A stretch of DNA of 15,804 nucleotides from contig DDCQ01000005.1 in assembly GCA_002334915.1 (NCBI GenBank), positions 30,867-46,670 of the forward strand, read 5' to 3'. Under the pieces are notes generated by a model. The model did no database searches. It was not told the DNA's origin and worked only from the letters and a program-made list of their open reading frames with translations. Origin of the DNA: Porticoccaceae bacterium UBA2002 (GTDB lineage: Bacteria; Pseudomonadota; Gammaproteobacteria; Pseudomonadales; Porticoccaceae). The translations under genes were made by a program, and so were the position numbers. Positions 1 to 7,953 of this stretch are shown one piece after another. Numbering within the stretch: position 1 is the stretch's first letter; every line of letters starts with the position of its first letter.

Positions 1-183
1 GCCTTTGCGCCAGTGGATGATCCGCAGATTGCGGTGGGTCTGATCGTTGAAAATGGAGAGCACGGCAGCTCAGCTGCCGCGCCCATTGCTCGACAGGTCA
101 TCGACACCTATATGAAATCAAGGCCACCCAGAGAGTCGCAGCTTGTGGCTGCTGAGTCTATCAACCCGGGAGAAGCCAGATAA
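1..183 (+). CDS. mrdA: Penicillin-binding protein 2, C-terminal fragment
   Basis: Only the last 60 codons and the TAA stop are in the window; the 5' end lies upstream. The segment A-F-A-P-V-D-D-P-Q-I-A-V followed by L-I-V-E-N-G-E-H-G matches the end of the transpeptidase domain of class B PBPs (compare AFAPYNNPQVAV in E. coli PBP2, from memory), and a short hydrophilic tail follows. PBP2 is the inner-membrane D,D-transpeptidase of the elongasome, cross-linking new lateral-wall peptidoglycan with RodA as partner glycosyltransferase. The active-site serine and KTG motifs are outside the window. The stop is directly followed by the rodA ATG with no spacer, so translational coupling is likely. 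Assignment rests on the C-terminal motif plus the rodA neighbour. Confidence 0.9.
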   Translation, partial: AFAPVDDPQIAVGLIVENGEHGSSAAAPIARQVIDTYMKSRPPRESQLVAAESINPGEAR

Positions 184-1323
184 ATGTATAGAGATGACTT
201 TGTTAGACGCATACAGAGACCAGGGGGAGACCGCCGCAGAGGTAGATCCATACATCTGGATATTCCTCTGTTTCTGACCCTGATAGTTCTCTGTCTGGGC
301 GGTCTATTTGTTCTCTACAGTGCCAGCGGCCAAAGTCTCTATTTTGTTAAGCGGCAGGCGGTGTTTATGCTGTTTGGGTTTGTTGCCATGATAGCTGTGG
401 CGCAATTCCCGGTGCGCTTTTGGGAGCGCTGGGCGCTTCTATTTTATATTGTTGGTCTACTGTCACTGGTGGCTGTTATGTTTGTTGGGGTGGGCGCCAA
501 AGGAGCCCAGCGCTGGCTGGATTTGGGGGTCACCAGATTCCAGCCCTCTGAACTGATGAAGGTTGCCGTGCCCATGACCATATCGGCATTTTTAGGCAAG
601 CGCTATATCCCACCCTCATTTCAACATATTTCTATCTCACTCATCCTGATACTTTTACCCGTGCTGTTGATTATTAAACAACCCGATCTGGGCACTGCAA
701 TTCTGGTGTTTATCTCAGGTTTCTTTGTACTGTTTTTAGCTGGTCTGCGAAAACGCTACCTGGTCTCTGCATTTTTGCTGGTTATGGCTGCCATTCCCTC
801 GTTCTGGATTTTTGTGATGCGCGACTATCAAAAACAGCGGGTGTTGACGCTGTTGTCGCCAGAGGATGATAAATTGGGTGCTGGCTGGAATATTATTCAG
901 TCCACCACAGCCATCGGCTCTGGCGGACTGGCCGGCAAAGGCTGGATGCAGGGCACTCAGTCCCAGCTAAACTTTCTACCCGAGAGTCACACAGATTTTA
1001 TTATTGCTGTGCTGGCAGAAGAATTTGGTCTCATCGGCGTGCTCAGCCTCTGCGCTGTTTACTTTGTATTTGTTGGTCGCTGCCTGCTTATTGCCCTCAA
1101 CTCACAGTCTCAGTTTGGCCGACTGATTGCCGGCAGTCTGGGGCTGACATTTTTCATCTATATTTTTGTCAATATGAGTATGGTGTCAGGCATTCTGCCT
1201 GTAGTTGGCGTACCACTGCCATTAATTAGCTATGGCGGCACTTCCGTGGTCGCACTATTTTTAGGATTTGGTATCCTGATGGCTATCAGCACGGAACCCA
1301 AACGAATCAGGATGGAACTTTGA
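184..1323 (+). CDS. rodA: SEDS peptidoglycan glycosyltransferase RodA
   Basis: Multi-pass inner-membrane protein of 379 residues, near the usual 370 for RodA. After a basic cytoplasmic head (residues 1-25) come about ten hydrophobic segments, starting around 27-46. SEDS hallmarks are visible: G-A-Q-R-W-L-D-L-G near 107-115, Q-P-S-E-L near 120-124, K-Q-P-D-L-G-T near 165-171, and L-P-E-S-H-T-D-F near 265-272, where D271 corresponds to the catalytic Asp of E. coli RodA (D262). The C-terminal P-L-P-L-I-S-Y-G-G segment is also typical. RodA polymerises lipid II into glycan strands in complex with PBP2, whose gene ends immediately upstream. The last codons overlap the start of mltB. FtsW is the closest alternative, but the mrdA neighbour argues for RodA. 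Confidence 0.97.
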   Translation: MYRDDFVRRIQRPGGDRRRGRSIHLDIPLFLTLIVLCLGGLFVLYSASGQSLYFVKRQAVFMLFGFVAMIAVAQFPVRFWERWALLFYIVGLLSLVAVMFVGVGAKGAQRWLDLGVTRFQPSELMKVAVPMTISAFLGKRYIPPSFQHISISLILILLPVLLIIKQPDLGTAILVFISGFFVLFLAGLRKRYLVSAFLLVMAAIPSFWIFVMRDYQKQRVLTLLSPEDDKLGAGWNIIQSTTAIGSGGLAGKGWMQGTQSQLNFLPESHTDFIIAVLAEEFGLIGVLSLCAVYFVFVGRCLLIALNSQSQFGRLIAGSLGLTFFIYIFVNMSMVSGILPVVGVPLPLISYGGTSVVALFLGFGILMAISTEPKRIRMEL

Positions 1324-2339
1324 AAAGATTGACTAGAATATTGTTAATAGCCTGCATTAGCCTGTGCGCTGCAACGTCATTTGCCGACTATTCAGAGCAC
1401 CCTGAAGCCGCAGCCTTTGTGGATACTATGGTATCCAAACACAACTTCGAACGCGCAGAGATTATTGGCTGGCTGTCCTATGCCAAACACCAGAGCTCAA
1501 TTGTAAAAGCCATGAGTCGCCCCGCCGAAAAGGTCAAACCCTGGTTCGAGTACAGAAAGCACTTTATCTCGGAACTGCGTATCGATCGGGGACTGCAATT
1601 CTGGCGCGAGAACCAGCAGACATTGGAACGCGCAGAGCTTGAGTTTGGCGTGGACCCGGCAATTATCGTCAGCATTATTGGTGTCGAAACCAACTATGGC
1701 CGCAATACCGGCAGCTACAAAGTGATTGATGCTCTGACCACATTGGCCTTCGACTACTACACGTACACTGAGAAACGCGAGTCGCGCAAAAAGTTCTTTA
1801 CCACCCAGTTGGAACATCTGTTTTTGCTGGCACGGGAACAGAACCAGGACCCGCTGGAGTTAAAAGGCTCCTATGCTGGCGCCATGGGCTGGGGTCAATT
1901 TATGCCCAACAGCTACCGCAATTACGCGGTTGACTTTGACGGTGATGAGTTTGCGGATATCTGGTCTAACCCCACCGACGCCATCGGCAGTGTGGCCAAT
2001 TACTTTACCAAGCACGGCTGGAAAAAAGATCAACCCGTGGCTACCAGGGCCCATATCAGCGGATCAGTCAGTGAGGAGGGGCTGAATAAAATGAAGCGCC
2101 CCACTAAGACCATCGCCGAGTTAGAGGCCATGGGCTATGATCCGGTAGAGAATTTTGCCCGCGACAGCACGGCTTTCCCTATGCGATTTACCGCAAAATA
2201 TGGCGAGGAATACTGGCTTGGCTTGCATAATTTCTATGTTATAGGCAGATATAACCCTCGCACCAAGTACGCTATGGCAGTTCACCAACTCAGTGAAATT
2301 ATTCGGACCCGGCGCTGTGTTGCGACGCAAACCTGCTAA
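1320..2339 (+). CDS. mltB: Lytic murein transglycosylase B (GH103)
   Basis: 339-residue exported lytic transglycosylase that cleaves the MurNAc-GlcNAc bond with formation of 1,6-anhydroMurNAc. The family catalytic Glu is E123 in I-I-G-V-E-T-N-Y-G (119-127). The core continues with G-A-M-G-W-G-Q-F-M-P (187-196) and an EF-hand-like loop D-F-D-G-D-E-F-A-D-I-W (205-215), as in Slt35, where it binds calcium. The best start is TTG at 1320, overlapping the rodA stop in TTGA. The next in-frame ATG (residue 37) would remove the signal peptide, and a G/A-rich stretch (AGGATGG) precedes TTG. The leader (K-R, hydrophobic 7-18, cleavage near S-F-A|D) looks like signal peptidase I; a short L-I-A-C at 9-12 is probably too close to the N-terminus to be a lipobox. 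The 3' end overlaps rlpA. Confidence 0.94.
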   Translation: MKRLTRILLIACISLCAATSFADYSEHPEAAAFVDTMVSKHNFERAEIIGWLSYAKHQSSIVKAMSRPAEKVKPWFEYRKHFISELRIDRGLQFWRENQQTLERAELEFGVDPAIIVSIIGVETNYGRNTGSYKVIDALTTLAFDYYTYTEKRESRKKFFTTQLEHLFLLAREQNQDPLELKGSYAGAMGWGQFMPNSYRNYAVDFDGDEFADIWSNPTDAIGSVANYFTKHGWKKDQPVATRAHISGSVSEEGLNKMKRPTKTIAELEAMGYDPVENFARDSTAFPMRFTAKYGEEYWLGLHNFYVIGRYNPRTKYAMAVHQLSEIIRTRRCVATQTC

Positions 2340-3180
2340 TCATTCAATCTCGCTACTAGCGACCAGCCTTTTAAGCTGCCTTGTTCTGGCAGGCTGCGCC
2401 GCTGTGCCTATGATTATGCCAGAGCCGCAGGATGGTCCTGGCGCCCCGGTGGATACGGCCAGCATCAACAATGCCATTCCCAAGGTGGAGCCCATCACCA
2501 AGGTTGGCAACAAGAGCCCCTACACAGTTTTTGGCAAAACCTATTTTGTACTTCCCAGCAGCAAAGACTATCGCGAAGAGGGCGTGGCATCCTGGTACGG
2601 CAAAAAATTTCATGGCCGCAAAACCTCCAACGGCGAAGTTTACGATATGTATGCCATGACAGCAGCCCACAAGACTCTGCCTATACCTACCTATGTCAGG
2701 GTTACCCATACAGGCAATAAACGCTCGATCATTGTGCGTATCAATGACCGCGGCCCTTTCCATGGACTTCGCATTATTGACCTATCCTATGTGGCCGCAT
2801 TAAAACTTGGTTTTGCCGACAATGGCACCGCCGAGGTGCTGGTAGAAACCATAGACCTCTCGGGCAGCCTGGACAGACCTAAGCCCCCTGCCGAAGCAAA
2901 AGCTGTGGTCAAAACAGATGGGCAGCCTGAGGCCGGCCCGACCATACCTCCTCTTAATCAGGGGCGCTATCTGCAGGTGGGAGCTTTTGACCAATTGCAG
3001 CAGGCACAGGTACTGCAGAAAAAAATTCGCGGCTACACCAGCCACCCTATTCTGGTTCAACAGAGAGACCTGCTTTACAAAGTCTGGATTGGTCCCATCA
3101 GCGACCAGTTGGAGTTGCGGTTAATAAAGCAGGTCCTCAAGCAGTCGGCTAATATCTCCGGCTTTATGGTTGACCATTAG
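2293..3180 (+). CDS. rlpA: RlpA septal/endolytic transglycosylase lipoprotein (DPBB + SPOR)
   Basis: Outer-membrane lipoprotein with a lipobox L-A-G-C (lipid Cys 35 in the longest frame). It has a double-psi beta-barrel domain at about 96-187 (G-V-A-S-W-Y-G-K-K-F-H-G-R) and a C-terminal SPOR domain at about 223-295 that should bind denuded glycan. Residues matching those needed in Pseudomonas RlpA are present: E115 (S-N-G-E), H126 (A-A-H-K) and D152 (N-D-R-G-P), so it should be an active lytic transglycosylase. The linker between domains is Pro/Ala/Lys rich. The start is unsettled: GTG at 2293 gives 295 residues, while GTG at 2317 or TTG at 2320 gives a more typical leader beginning L-R-R-K with a slightly better upstream CGGA. 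Either way it begins inside mltB. It belongs to the mrdA-lipA cluster. Confidence 0.93.
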   Translation: MKLFGPGAVLRRKPANHSISLLATSLLSCLVLAGCAAVPMIMPEPQDGPGAPVDTASINNAIPKVEPITKVGNKSPYTVFGKTYFVLPSSKDYREEGVASWYGKKFHGRKTSNGEVYDMYAMTAAHKTLPIPTYVRVTHTGNKRSIIVRINDRGPFHGLRIIDLSYVAALKLGFADNGTAEVLVETIDLSGSLDRPKPPAEAKAVVKTDGQPEAGPTIPPLNQGRYLQVGAFDQLQQAQVLQKKIRGYTSHPILVQQRDLLYKVWIGPISDQLELRLIKQVLKQSANISGFMVDH

Positions 3181-3277
3181 ATGACATCCCGCTATCTGCG
3201 GCCATAGGGCGCGCATAAGCCTTGCTGTGGTGGTAAACTAGGTGCAAAACATTCTTCGACTTTTTGGTGACTCCAAT

Positions 3278-4453
3278 ATGCTTAAACAATGGATGCTGTT
3301 CTCTTTAGTATTCGGTCTATATCTGCTCAATATCTCTGTTGCTCAGGCGCAAAAATTGATCCCCGCGCAGCCAGAGCTGGCCGCCAAAGCCTGGGTTTTA
3401 GTGGATGCACAGACAGGCTGGGTGTTGGCGGAAAAAAATGCCGATGAACAGCTGCCGCCGGCAAGTTTAGCCAAGATGATGACCACCTATATAGTCTCCA
3501 ATGAGATTGAAGCTGGGCGCATGGAAGAGCAGAGCCTGGTGCGCATCAGTGATAACGCCTGGGAGCTGGGCGGTGCAAAGACCGATGGCTCTACTATGTT
3601 TTTAAGCCCTCGCTCCGAGGTCTCTGTGCTCGACCTTATGCATGGGGTGATTATTCAGTCTGGCAATGATGCGGCTATTGCTCTGGCAGAATATGTCAGC
3701 GGTGATGAACAGGCTTTTTCTGACACCATGAATCGTCAGGCCGAGTTACTGGGTATGAATAACACCCGCTATTTAAATGCGACCGGACTGCCCGCAGAGG
3801 GTATGGTTACCACAGCCAGGGATTTGTCCCTGATAGCCAGTGCAATTATTCGTGAGCACCCCAACTATTACAGCATCTATTCAAAGAAATATTTTGAGCA
3901 CAACAATATCAATCAGCCCAATCGCAATAGGTTGCTGTGGCGAGATACCAGTGTCGATGGCTTAAAAACCGGCTATACCAAGGCCGCGGGTTACTGTCTG
4001 GTGGCCTCTGCCCAGCGCCGGGATATGCGCCTGATTTCGGTGGTACTGGGTGCCAGTAGTGAAGCTGCCAGGGCCAAGGAATCACAAAAATTACTCTCCT
4101 ATGGCTTCCGCAATTACGATACCAAGGTAATTTACTCCGCAGGTGACCTGCTAAAAGAAAACACCAAGGTGTGGTATGGACAGCAGGAATTTTTAAACCT
4201 GACGATTAGCGACGATGTAATCCTGACTTTCCCCAGAGGTTCACAAAAAAAACTGGCCGCCAATATTCTCGTCGACGAGCAGATTGAAGCGCCTATTTAT
4301 CAGGGCCAAGAGCTGGGTCGACTGCAGGTCACCCTGGATAGCAAAACCCTGATAGATGTGCCTTTGGTGGCCCAGGCAGGTATTGAAGAATCTGGCCTTA
4401 TGTCCAGATTCTTTGATTGGATTATTTTGTTTTTCACTAAGCTGATGTCTTGA
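3278..4453 (+). CDS. dacA: D-alanyl-D-alanine carboxypeptidase (PBP5/6 type)
   Basis: Periplasmic low-molecular-weight PBP that removes the terminal D-Ala from peptidoglycan pentapeptides. Counting from ATG 3278 (391 residues), all three active-site motifs are present: S63-L-A-K66, S128-G-N130 and K230-T-G232. A signal peptide (K-Q-W, hydrophobic 6-22) ends in A-Q-A|Q. A C-terminal amphipathic helix rich in Phe, Trp and Ile (about 373-391) matches the membrane anchor of PBP5/6. ATG 3278 is chosen because GGTGA lies about seven bases upstream; a GTG at 3242 would add 12 residues. About 97 bases separate it from rlpA, the largest gap in this gene string, so an own promoter is possible, but I could not find a convincing one. 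The stop is ten bases before the ybeD start. Confidence 0.95.
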   Translation: MLKQWMLFSLVFGLYLLNISVAQAQKLIPAQPELAAKAWVLVDAQTGWVLAEKNADEQLPPASLAKMMTTYIVSNEIEAGRMEEQSLVRISDNAWELGGAKTDGSTMFLSPRSEVSVLDLMHGVIIQSGNDAAIALAEYVSGDEQAFSDTMNRQAELLGMNNTRYLNATGLPAEGMVTTARDLSLIASAIIREHPNYYSIYSKKYFEHNNINQPNRNRLLWRDTSVDGLKTGYTKAAGYCLVASAQRRDMRLISVVLGASSEAARAKESQKLLSYGFRNYDTKVIYSAGDLLKENTKVWYGQQEFLNLTISDDVILTFPRGSQKKLAANILVDEQIEAPIYQGQELGRLQVTLDSKTLIDVPLVAQAGIEESGLMSRFFDWIILFFTKLMS

Positions 4454-4463
4454 GCGCTGAATT

Positions 4464-4733
4464 TTGACTGAACAAGAAGCACCAAAGATAGAGTTTCCCT
4501 GTGACTATCCCATCAAGGTTATGGGTGAGGCGCGCGAGGAGCTGCGCGAACATATACTGCAGGTTATGGATAACCATGCGCCTGGCTTTGATCAGGGTAA
4601 AATAACCGTTCGCGATAGCAGCAAAGGCCGCTGGCAATCTATCACTCTGGTAATCACCGCCACAGGCAAACCTCAGCTAGAAGCTATTTTTGCAGAATTA
4701 AAGACTAGTCGTCTGGTCAAGATGGTGTTGTAA
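4464..4733 (+). CDS. ybeD: YbeD family (DUF493/UPF0250) small protein
   Basis: 89-residue soluble protein. The N-terminal I-E-F-P-C-D-Y-P-I-K-V-M-G and the rest fit the YbeD/DUF493 family, about 87 residues in E. coli, with an ACT-like ferredoxin fold. Molecular function is not established; its conserved place between dacA and lipB suggests a regulatory role connected to the lipoate genes, which is inference. The start is TTG at 4464: the only nearby ATG (4521) would cut off the conserved F-P-C-x-Y-P-I-K-V motif, and no ATG or GTG lies between the dacA stop and this TTG. lipB starts two bases after its stop, so coupling is likely. Confidence 0.88.
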   Translation: MTEQEAPKIEFPCDYPIKVMGEAREELREHILQVMDNHAPGFDQGKITVRDSSKGRWQSITLVITATGKPQLEAIFAELKTSRLVKMVL

Positions 4734-4735
4734 CC

Positions 4736-5434
4736 ATGACTGAGCCTGCGCAGTCACCGCTGACTATTCGCCACTTGGGTCTCTGCGAATATGGCCATTG
4801 TTTTGCTGCCATGAAGGCTTTTAATGAACAGCGAGACGAAACTACCGGCGATGAGATTTGGTTCCTTGAGCATCAGCCGGTTTTTACTCAGGGTCAGGCG
4901 GGTAAAGACGAATATATTCTTAGCCCCGGGGCTATCCCCGTGGTGCAGAGCGATCGTGGCGGTCATGTAACCTACCATGGTCCTGGTCAGATCACTGCCT
5001 ATATTCTGGTTGATCTGAAACGTCTTAAAATTGGTGTACGCGATCTGGTGAGCCTGATAGAACAGGCTCTGGTTGATACCCTGGGATATTGGAATATCAG
5101 CGCCAGCCCGCGCCGGGAAGCGCCGGGCGTGTATGTAGACAGTGGCGAAAAAATTGCCTCACTGGGACTGCGCATTCGCAAAGGGCGCAGCTACCATGGC
5201 CTAAATTTTAATGTGGCTATGGATATGGCTCCCTGGGACTGTATCAACCCCTGTGGGCTGGGCGTTGCCATGACTCAGTTGCAGGATCTGGTCGACAGAC
5301 CTCCGGGAATCGAACAGGTCACCGAAAAGTTAGCCCAATGTCTTATCGCGGGACTTGGCTATAATGAGTATTCTATTGGCAGTGGCGACACTGCACTAAA
5401 TAAGAGCGTTGAAAGAGACAACTATGAGCACTGA
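4736..5434 (+). CDS. lipB: Octanoyl-[ACP]:protein N-octanoyltransferase LipB
   Basis: Cytosolic enzyme that moves the octanoyl group from acyl carrier protein to the lipoyl-domain lysine of 2-oxoacid dehydrogenase E2 subunits and GcvH, the first step of lipoate biosynthesis. It has 232 residues. Substrate-pocket motif [12 protein letters not shown] is at 74-85. The catalytic pair is visible as K139 (G-E-K-I-A-S-L-G) and C173 (I-N-P-C-G-L), corresponding to Lys135/Cys169 of E. coli. S-Y-H-G-L-N-F-N-V (152-160) is also conserved. The ATG is two bases after the ybeD stop. The last 11 bases overlap lipA, which carries out the next reaction, in the usual lipB-lipA order. Confidence 0.96.
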   Translation: MTEPAQSPLTIRHLGLCEYGHCFAAMKAFNEQRDETTGDEIWFLEHQPVFTQGQAGKDEYILSPGAIPVVQSDRGGHVTYHGPGQITAYILVDLKRLKIGVRDLVSLIEQALVDTLGYWNISASPRREAPGVYVDSGEKIASLGLRIRKGRSYHGLNFNVAMDMAPWDCINPCGLGVAMTQLQDLVDRPPGIEQVTEKLAQCLIAGLGYNEYSIGSGDTALNKSVERDNYEH

Positions 5435-6404
5435 GTCCGTTACACCACCTAAGCGAACCCGCAGGCTGCAGCAGGGAGAAAAGCTGCGCAGTGCAGACAA
5501 GGTGGAGCGTATTCCCGTAAAAGTTATTCCCACCGAGACCATTCAGCGTAAACCAGAGTGGATGCGTATCCGCCTGTCAGCTTCTCCCAAGGTGCAGCAA
5601 ATAAAAAATATTCTGCGCGAGCACAAGATGGCCACTGTCTGTGAGGAGGCCGCCTGCCCCAATCTTCATGAATGCTTTAGCAATGGCACAGCCACCTTTA
5701 TGATCATGGGTGAGATATGTACCAGACGCTGTCCTTTCTGCGATGTGGGCCATGGTAAACCCAACCCGCTGGACGCCGATGAACCCACCAACCTGGCCCG
5801 CGCTATTCAGGAAATGGGGCTTAGCTATGTGGTGATTACCTCGGTTGACCGCGATGATCTGCGCGATGGCGGTGCCCAGCATTTTGCCGACTGTATTCGC
5901 GAGGCGCGTCTGCTGTCACCGGACCTTAGCGTCGAGGTACTGGTACCTGATTTTCGCGGCCGCATGGCCCCAGCCCTGGAGATTCTGACTGCCACTGCAC
6001 CAGACGTATTCAATCACAATATGGAAACTGTTCCCAGACTCTATCGCGAGGCGAGGCCTGGGGCCAACTATCATTGGTCGCTGAAACTGCTGAAAGAGTA
6101 CAAAGCTCTGAATCCAAATGTGCCTACCAAGTCAGGTTTGATGGTGGGTCTGGGCGAGACCAAAGATGAGCTGCTGCGCACTCTGGATGATTTGCGTGAA
6201 CATGATGTGGATATGCTCACTGTCGGCCAGTACTTGCAGCCCTCTACCAGCCACCTGCCTGTGGAGCGCTTTGTCCACCCGGATGAATTTGCCGAGTACA
6301 CCGCCTATGCAGAGAGCATAGGCTTTACCCAGGCCGCCTGCGGGCCGCTGGTACGCTCAAGCTATCATGCGGATAAACAGGCCCGTGGTGAGGACATTAC
6401 TTAA
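5424..6404 (+). CDS. lipA: Lipoyl synthase (radical SAM)
   Basis: Inserts two sulfurs into the protein-bound octanoyl chain made by LipB. From ATG 5424 the protein has 326 residues (E. coli about 321). Both iron-sulfur sites are intact: the auxiliary [4Fe-4S] cluster motif C73-x4-C78-x5-C84, and the radical SAM motif C99-T-R-R-C103-P-F-C106. The C-terminal R-S-S-Y at 311-314 carries the Ser ligand of the auxiliary cluster, which is consumed as sulfur donor. ATG 5424 is preferred over an in-frame TTG at 5409 because a purine-rich GAAAGAG lies about six bases before it. It overlaps the lipB end by 11 bases and is the last gene of the plus-strand cluster. The following gene is convergent, with only 29 bases between the stops. 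Confidence 0.97.
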   Translation: MSTESVTPPKRTRRLQQGEKLRSADKVERIPVKVIPTETIQRKPEWMRIRLSASPKVQQIKNILREHKMATVCEEAACPNLHECFSNGTATFMIMGEICTRRCPFCDVGHGKPNPLDADEPTNLARAIQEMGLSYVVITSVDRDDLRDGGAQHFADCIREARLLSPDLSVEVLVPDFRGRMAPALEILTATAPDVFNHNMETVPRLYREARPGANYHWSLKLLKEYKALNPNVPTKSGLMVGLGETKDELLRTLDDLREHDVDMLTVGQYLQPSTSHLPVERFVHPDEFAEYTAYAESIGFTQAACGPLVRSSYHADKQARGEDIT

Positions 6405-6433
6405 AGGGTTGTTTCTCAGCCCCGGGGCAAGAA

Positions 6434-6751
6434 TTACTCCTGACTCCAAACCTCACGCAGAGGTTCTCCAAAATCGTCGTAAATGATTTTTTTCTTTGGC
6501 CGCTTGCTGGGCTTCTTAACAGGTTCGGCTGTCTTGCTCTTTTTGCGATTATCGAGTGCGCTCACAGCATGGTTAACATAGGTTCTGGTCTGACGTGGCT
6601 GGGCGCTGACAAAAACCGACCTGGCCCTGGGCCTGTCCGCAGGCTCACCTGTCTCTCCTGCATTGTGCTGTTTTATCTCGCCACCACGAGACAGAAACTC
6701 CTCCGTTTTCCGGCGAAGCTCTCTGCGCAAAGATTGTTTAGAGCTAGTCAT
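6434..6751 (-). CDS. Small basic hypothetical protein with EEFLSRGG motif
   Basis: 105-residue protein from ATG 6751 (a GTG three bases further upstream is possible). It has no signal peptide or membrane segment. The N-terminal part (about 4-27) is a charged, probably helical stretch, L-R-R-E-L-R-R-K-T-E-E-F-L-S-R-G-G. The middle is low-complexity, rich in Arg, Pro and Ala. The tail is lysine-rich (K-K-P-S-K-R-P-K-K-K), then ends acidic and aromatic in I-Y-D-D-F-G-E-P-L-R-E-V-W. The E-E-F-L-S-R-G-G segment resembles one I remember in SutA, a small RNA-polymerase-binding protein of Pseudomonas, but the rest does not, since SutA is acidic at its N-terminus. Composition suggests a nucleic-acid or polymerase-associated disordered protein; this is inference. 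It lies 80 bases downstream of the dinB stop, on the same strand. Coding is supported by its non-random motifs and lack of overlap with other genes. Confidence 0.72.
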   Translation of the reverse strand: MTSSKQSLRRELRRKTEEFLSRGGEIKQHNAGETGEPADRPRARSVFVSAQPRQTRTYVNHAVSALDNRKKSKTAEPVKKPSKRPKKKIIYDDFGEPLREVWSQE

Positions 6752-6831
6752 CACAGTAATTGTTTAATCTCAAAGCCAACGCACGAGTCTACCAAAGCCG
6801 TTTAGATAAGCAAATACAGCTAAATTTGCGA

Positions 6832-7890
6832 TTATGGAAACAACTCTAACTGGGTGGCGCGCTGCTCGCTGGTATCCACAAAACGCACACCTATGCCCAA
6901 TAGCCGCACAGGGCGCGCGCCCCTCTCCCAGGCTTGGTCACAGAGATGATCAAAACTCTCAGCTGGCAGCCCTGCAACCATTTGCCGCTCTACCGTGGTG
7001 GCGCTGAAATCATTAAATTTCATTTTAATAAATTGCTTGGTCACCATATAGTCACTGTCTATACGGCGCAAACGGCTGCGCAACTCAATCAATAGGCCTG
7101 CGAGTTTGCCCTTACAGGCATCAATATCCTGCAAGTCATCGGAATAGGTGTGCTCGACGCTCAGGGACTTGCGGCGACTATTGGCATTTACCTCGCGTTC
7201 ATCACGCCCAAAGCTCAGGTCATGAAGCCGCTTGCCAAAAACCCCAAATTTGTCCACCAACTCAACCAGTGAGCGCTGCTGCAGATCGCCACAGGTGACT
7301 ATACCCAGACGTCGCAACTTCTCATTGGTGACCTTGCCCACACCAAAAATACGCTTGACCTCAAGTTTCTCGACAAAGCCCTCGACATTTTCTGGAGTAA
7401 TCACAAACTGACCATCTGGTTTATTCAGATCACTGGCAACCTTGGCCAGGAACTTGTTAGGCGCTATGCCCGCTGAGGCCGTGACTCCCACTTCTCGGGA
7501 AATAACCTGGCGAATTTCCTCGGCAATCAGGGTGGCACTGCCATGACATTCGGTACAGTCGGTCACATCCAGATAGGCTTCATCAAGAGACAGAGGCTCA
7601 ACCTTATCGGTATAGCGATAGAAAATCTGACGGATCTGCAGGGCGGCTTCGCGATACTTGGCCATGGTGCCTGGTATAACCACAAGATCGGGGCAGAGTT
7701 TTAGGGCCTGGCCCGTAGGCATGGCCGAGCGCACACCAAACTGTCGCGCCTTGTAATTGCAGGTGGCAACAACACCACGCCGGTCAGATTTGCCACCTAT
7801 GGCAATGGGCAGATTAACCAGACTGGGATCATCTCGCATTTCCACGGCGGCATAAAAACAATCACAGTCGCAGTGGATAATTTTTCTCAA
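6832..7890 (-). CDS. dinB: DNA polymerase IV (Y-family translesion polymerase)
   Basis: 352-residue error-prone polymerase (E. coli 351) that bypasses minor-groove lesions and lacks proofreading. It starts M-R-K-I-I-H-C-D, closely matching E. coli Pol IV. Metal ligands D8 and D103-E104 (L-S-L-D-E-A-Y-L-D-V-T) are present, and the steric gate position 13 is Tyr where E. coli has Phe. The C-terminus Q-L-E-L-F-P is a good beta-clamp-binding peptide. The start is TTG at 7890: its position agrees exactly with the family N-terminus, and a strong AAGGGG (plus-strand 7898-7903) sits seven bases before it. The gene follows the RND pump by 63 bases on the same strand. A CTGG-N8-ACAG sequence over the ribosome binding site is at best a degenerate LexA box. 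Confidence 0.96.
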   Translation of the reverse strand: MRKIIHCDCDCFYAAVEMRDDPSLVNLPIAIGGKSDRRGVVATCNYKARQFGVRSAMPTGQALKLCPDLVVIPGTMAKYREAALQIRQIFYRYTDKVEPLSLDEAYLDVTDCTECHGSATLIAEEIRQVISREVGVTASAGIAPNKFLAKVASDLNKPDGQFVITPENVEGFVEKLEVKRIFGVGKVTNEKLRRLGIVTCGDLQQRSLVELVDKFGVFGKRLHDLSFGRDEREVNANSRRKSLSVEHTYSDDLQDIDACKGKLAGLLIELRSRLRRIDSDYMVTKQFIKMKFNDFSATTVERQMVAGLPAESFDHLCDQAWERGARPVRLLGIGVRFVDTSEQRATQLELFP

Positions 7891-7897
7891 AGCTGTG

Positions 7898-7903
7898 CCC
7901 CTT
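7898..7903 (-). promoter_or_regulatory. Shine-Dalgarno of dinB that decides a TTG start
   Basis: On the minus strand AAGGGG is followed by seven bases (CACAGCT) and then TTG. This strong site supports TTG at 7890 as the true start, which also gives the family-typical N-terminus. Confidence 0.75.
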
Positions 7904-7953
7904 GCCAGTCCAGCGCTCTGTGGTTAGCTTTTTCTAACCTCTGCCTGGTCCGA

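Noticed and set aside
1347..1358. Possible lipobox L-I-A-C in MltB
   Set aside because: The Cys would be residue 12, leaving too short a hydrophobic core. The longer leader ending S-F-A|D fits an ordinary signal peptide better.
2371..2763. 130-codon open frame on the minus strand opposite rlpA
   Set aside because: Shadow of the RlpA coding frame; no family-like motif, and it has no credible place in the tight plus-strand operon.
3222..3250. TTGCTG as a -35 for a dacA promoter
   Set aside because: No acceptable -10 lies 16-18 bases downstream; the nearby TAAACT is only six bases away.
6419..6428. Palindrome GCCCCGGGGC between the convergent ends of lipA and the small basic gene
   Set aside because: It has no loop and no T-run on either strand; a ten-base GC palindrome alone does not make a terminator.
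7893..7908. LexA-like sequence CTGT-N8-CCAG over the dinB ribosome binding site
   Set aside because: One core base is wrong, and the centre is GC-rich rather than AT-rich. It also coincides with the Shine-Dalgarno, which explains part of the pattern.
7922..7939. Hairpin GGTTAG / CTAACC between the RND pump stop and dinB
   Set aside because: Only six pairs, half of them AT, and no U-run follows on the minus-strand transcript, so it is not a credible intrinsic terminator.
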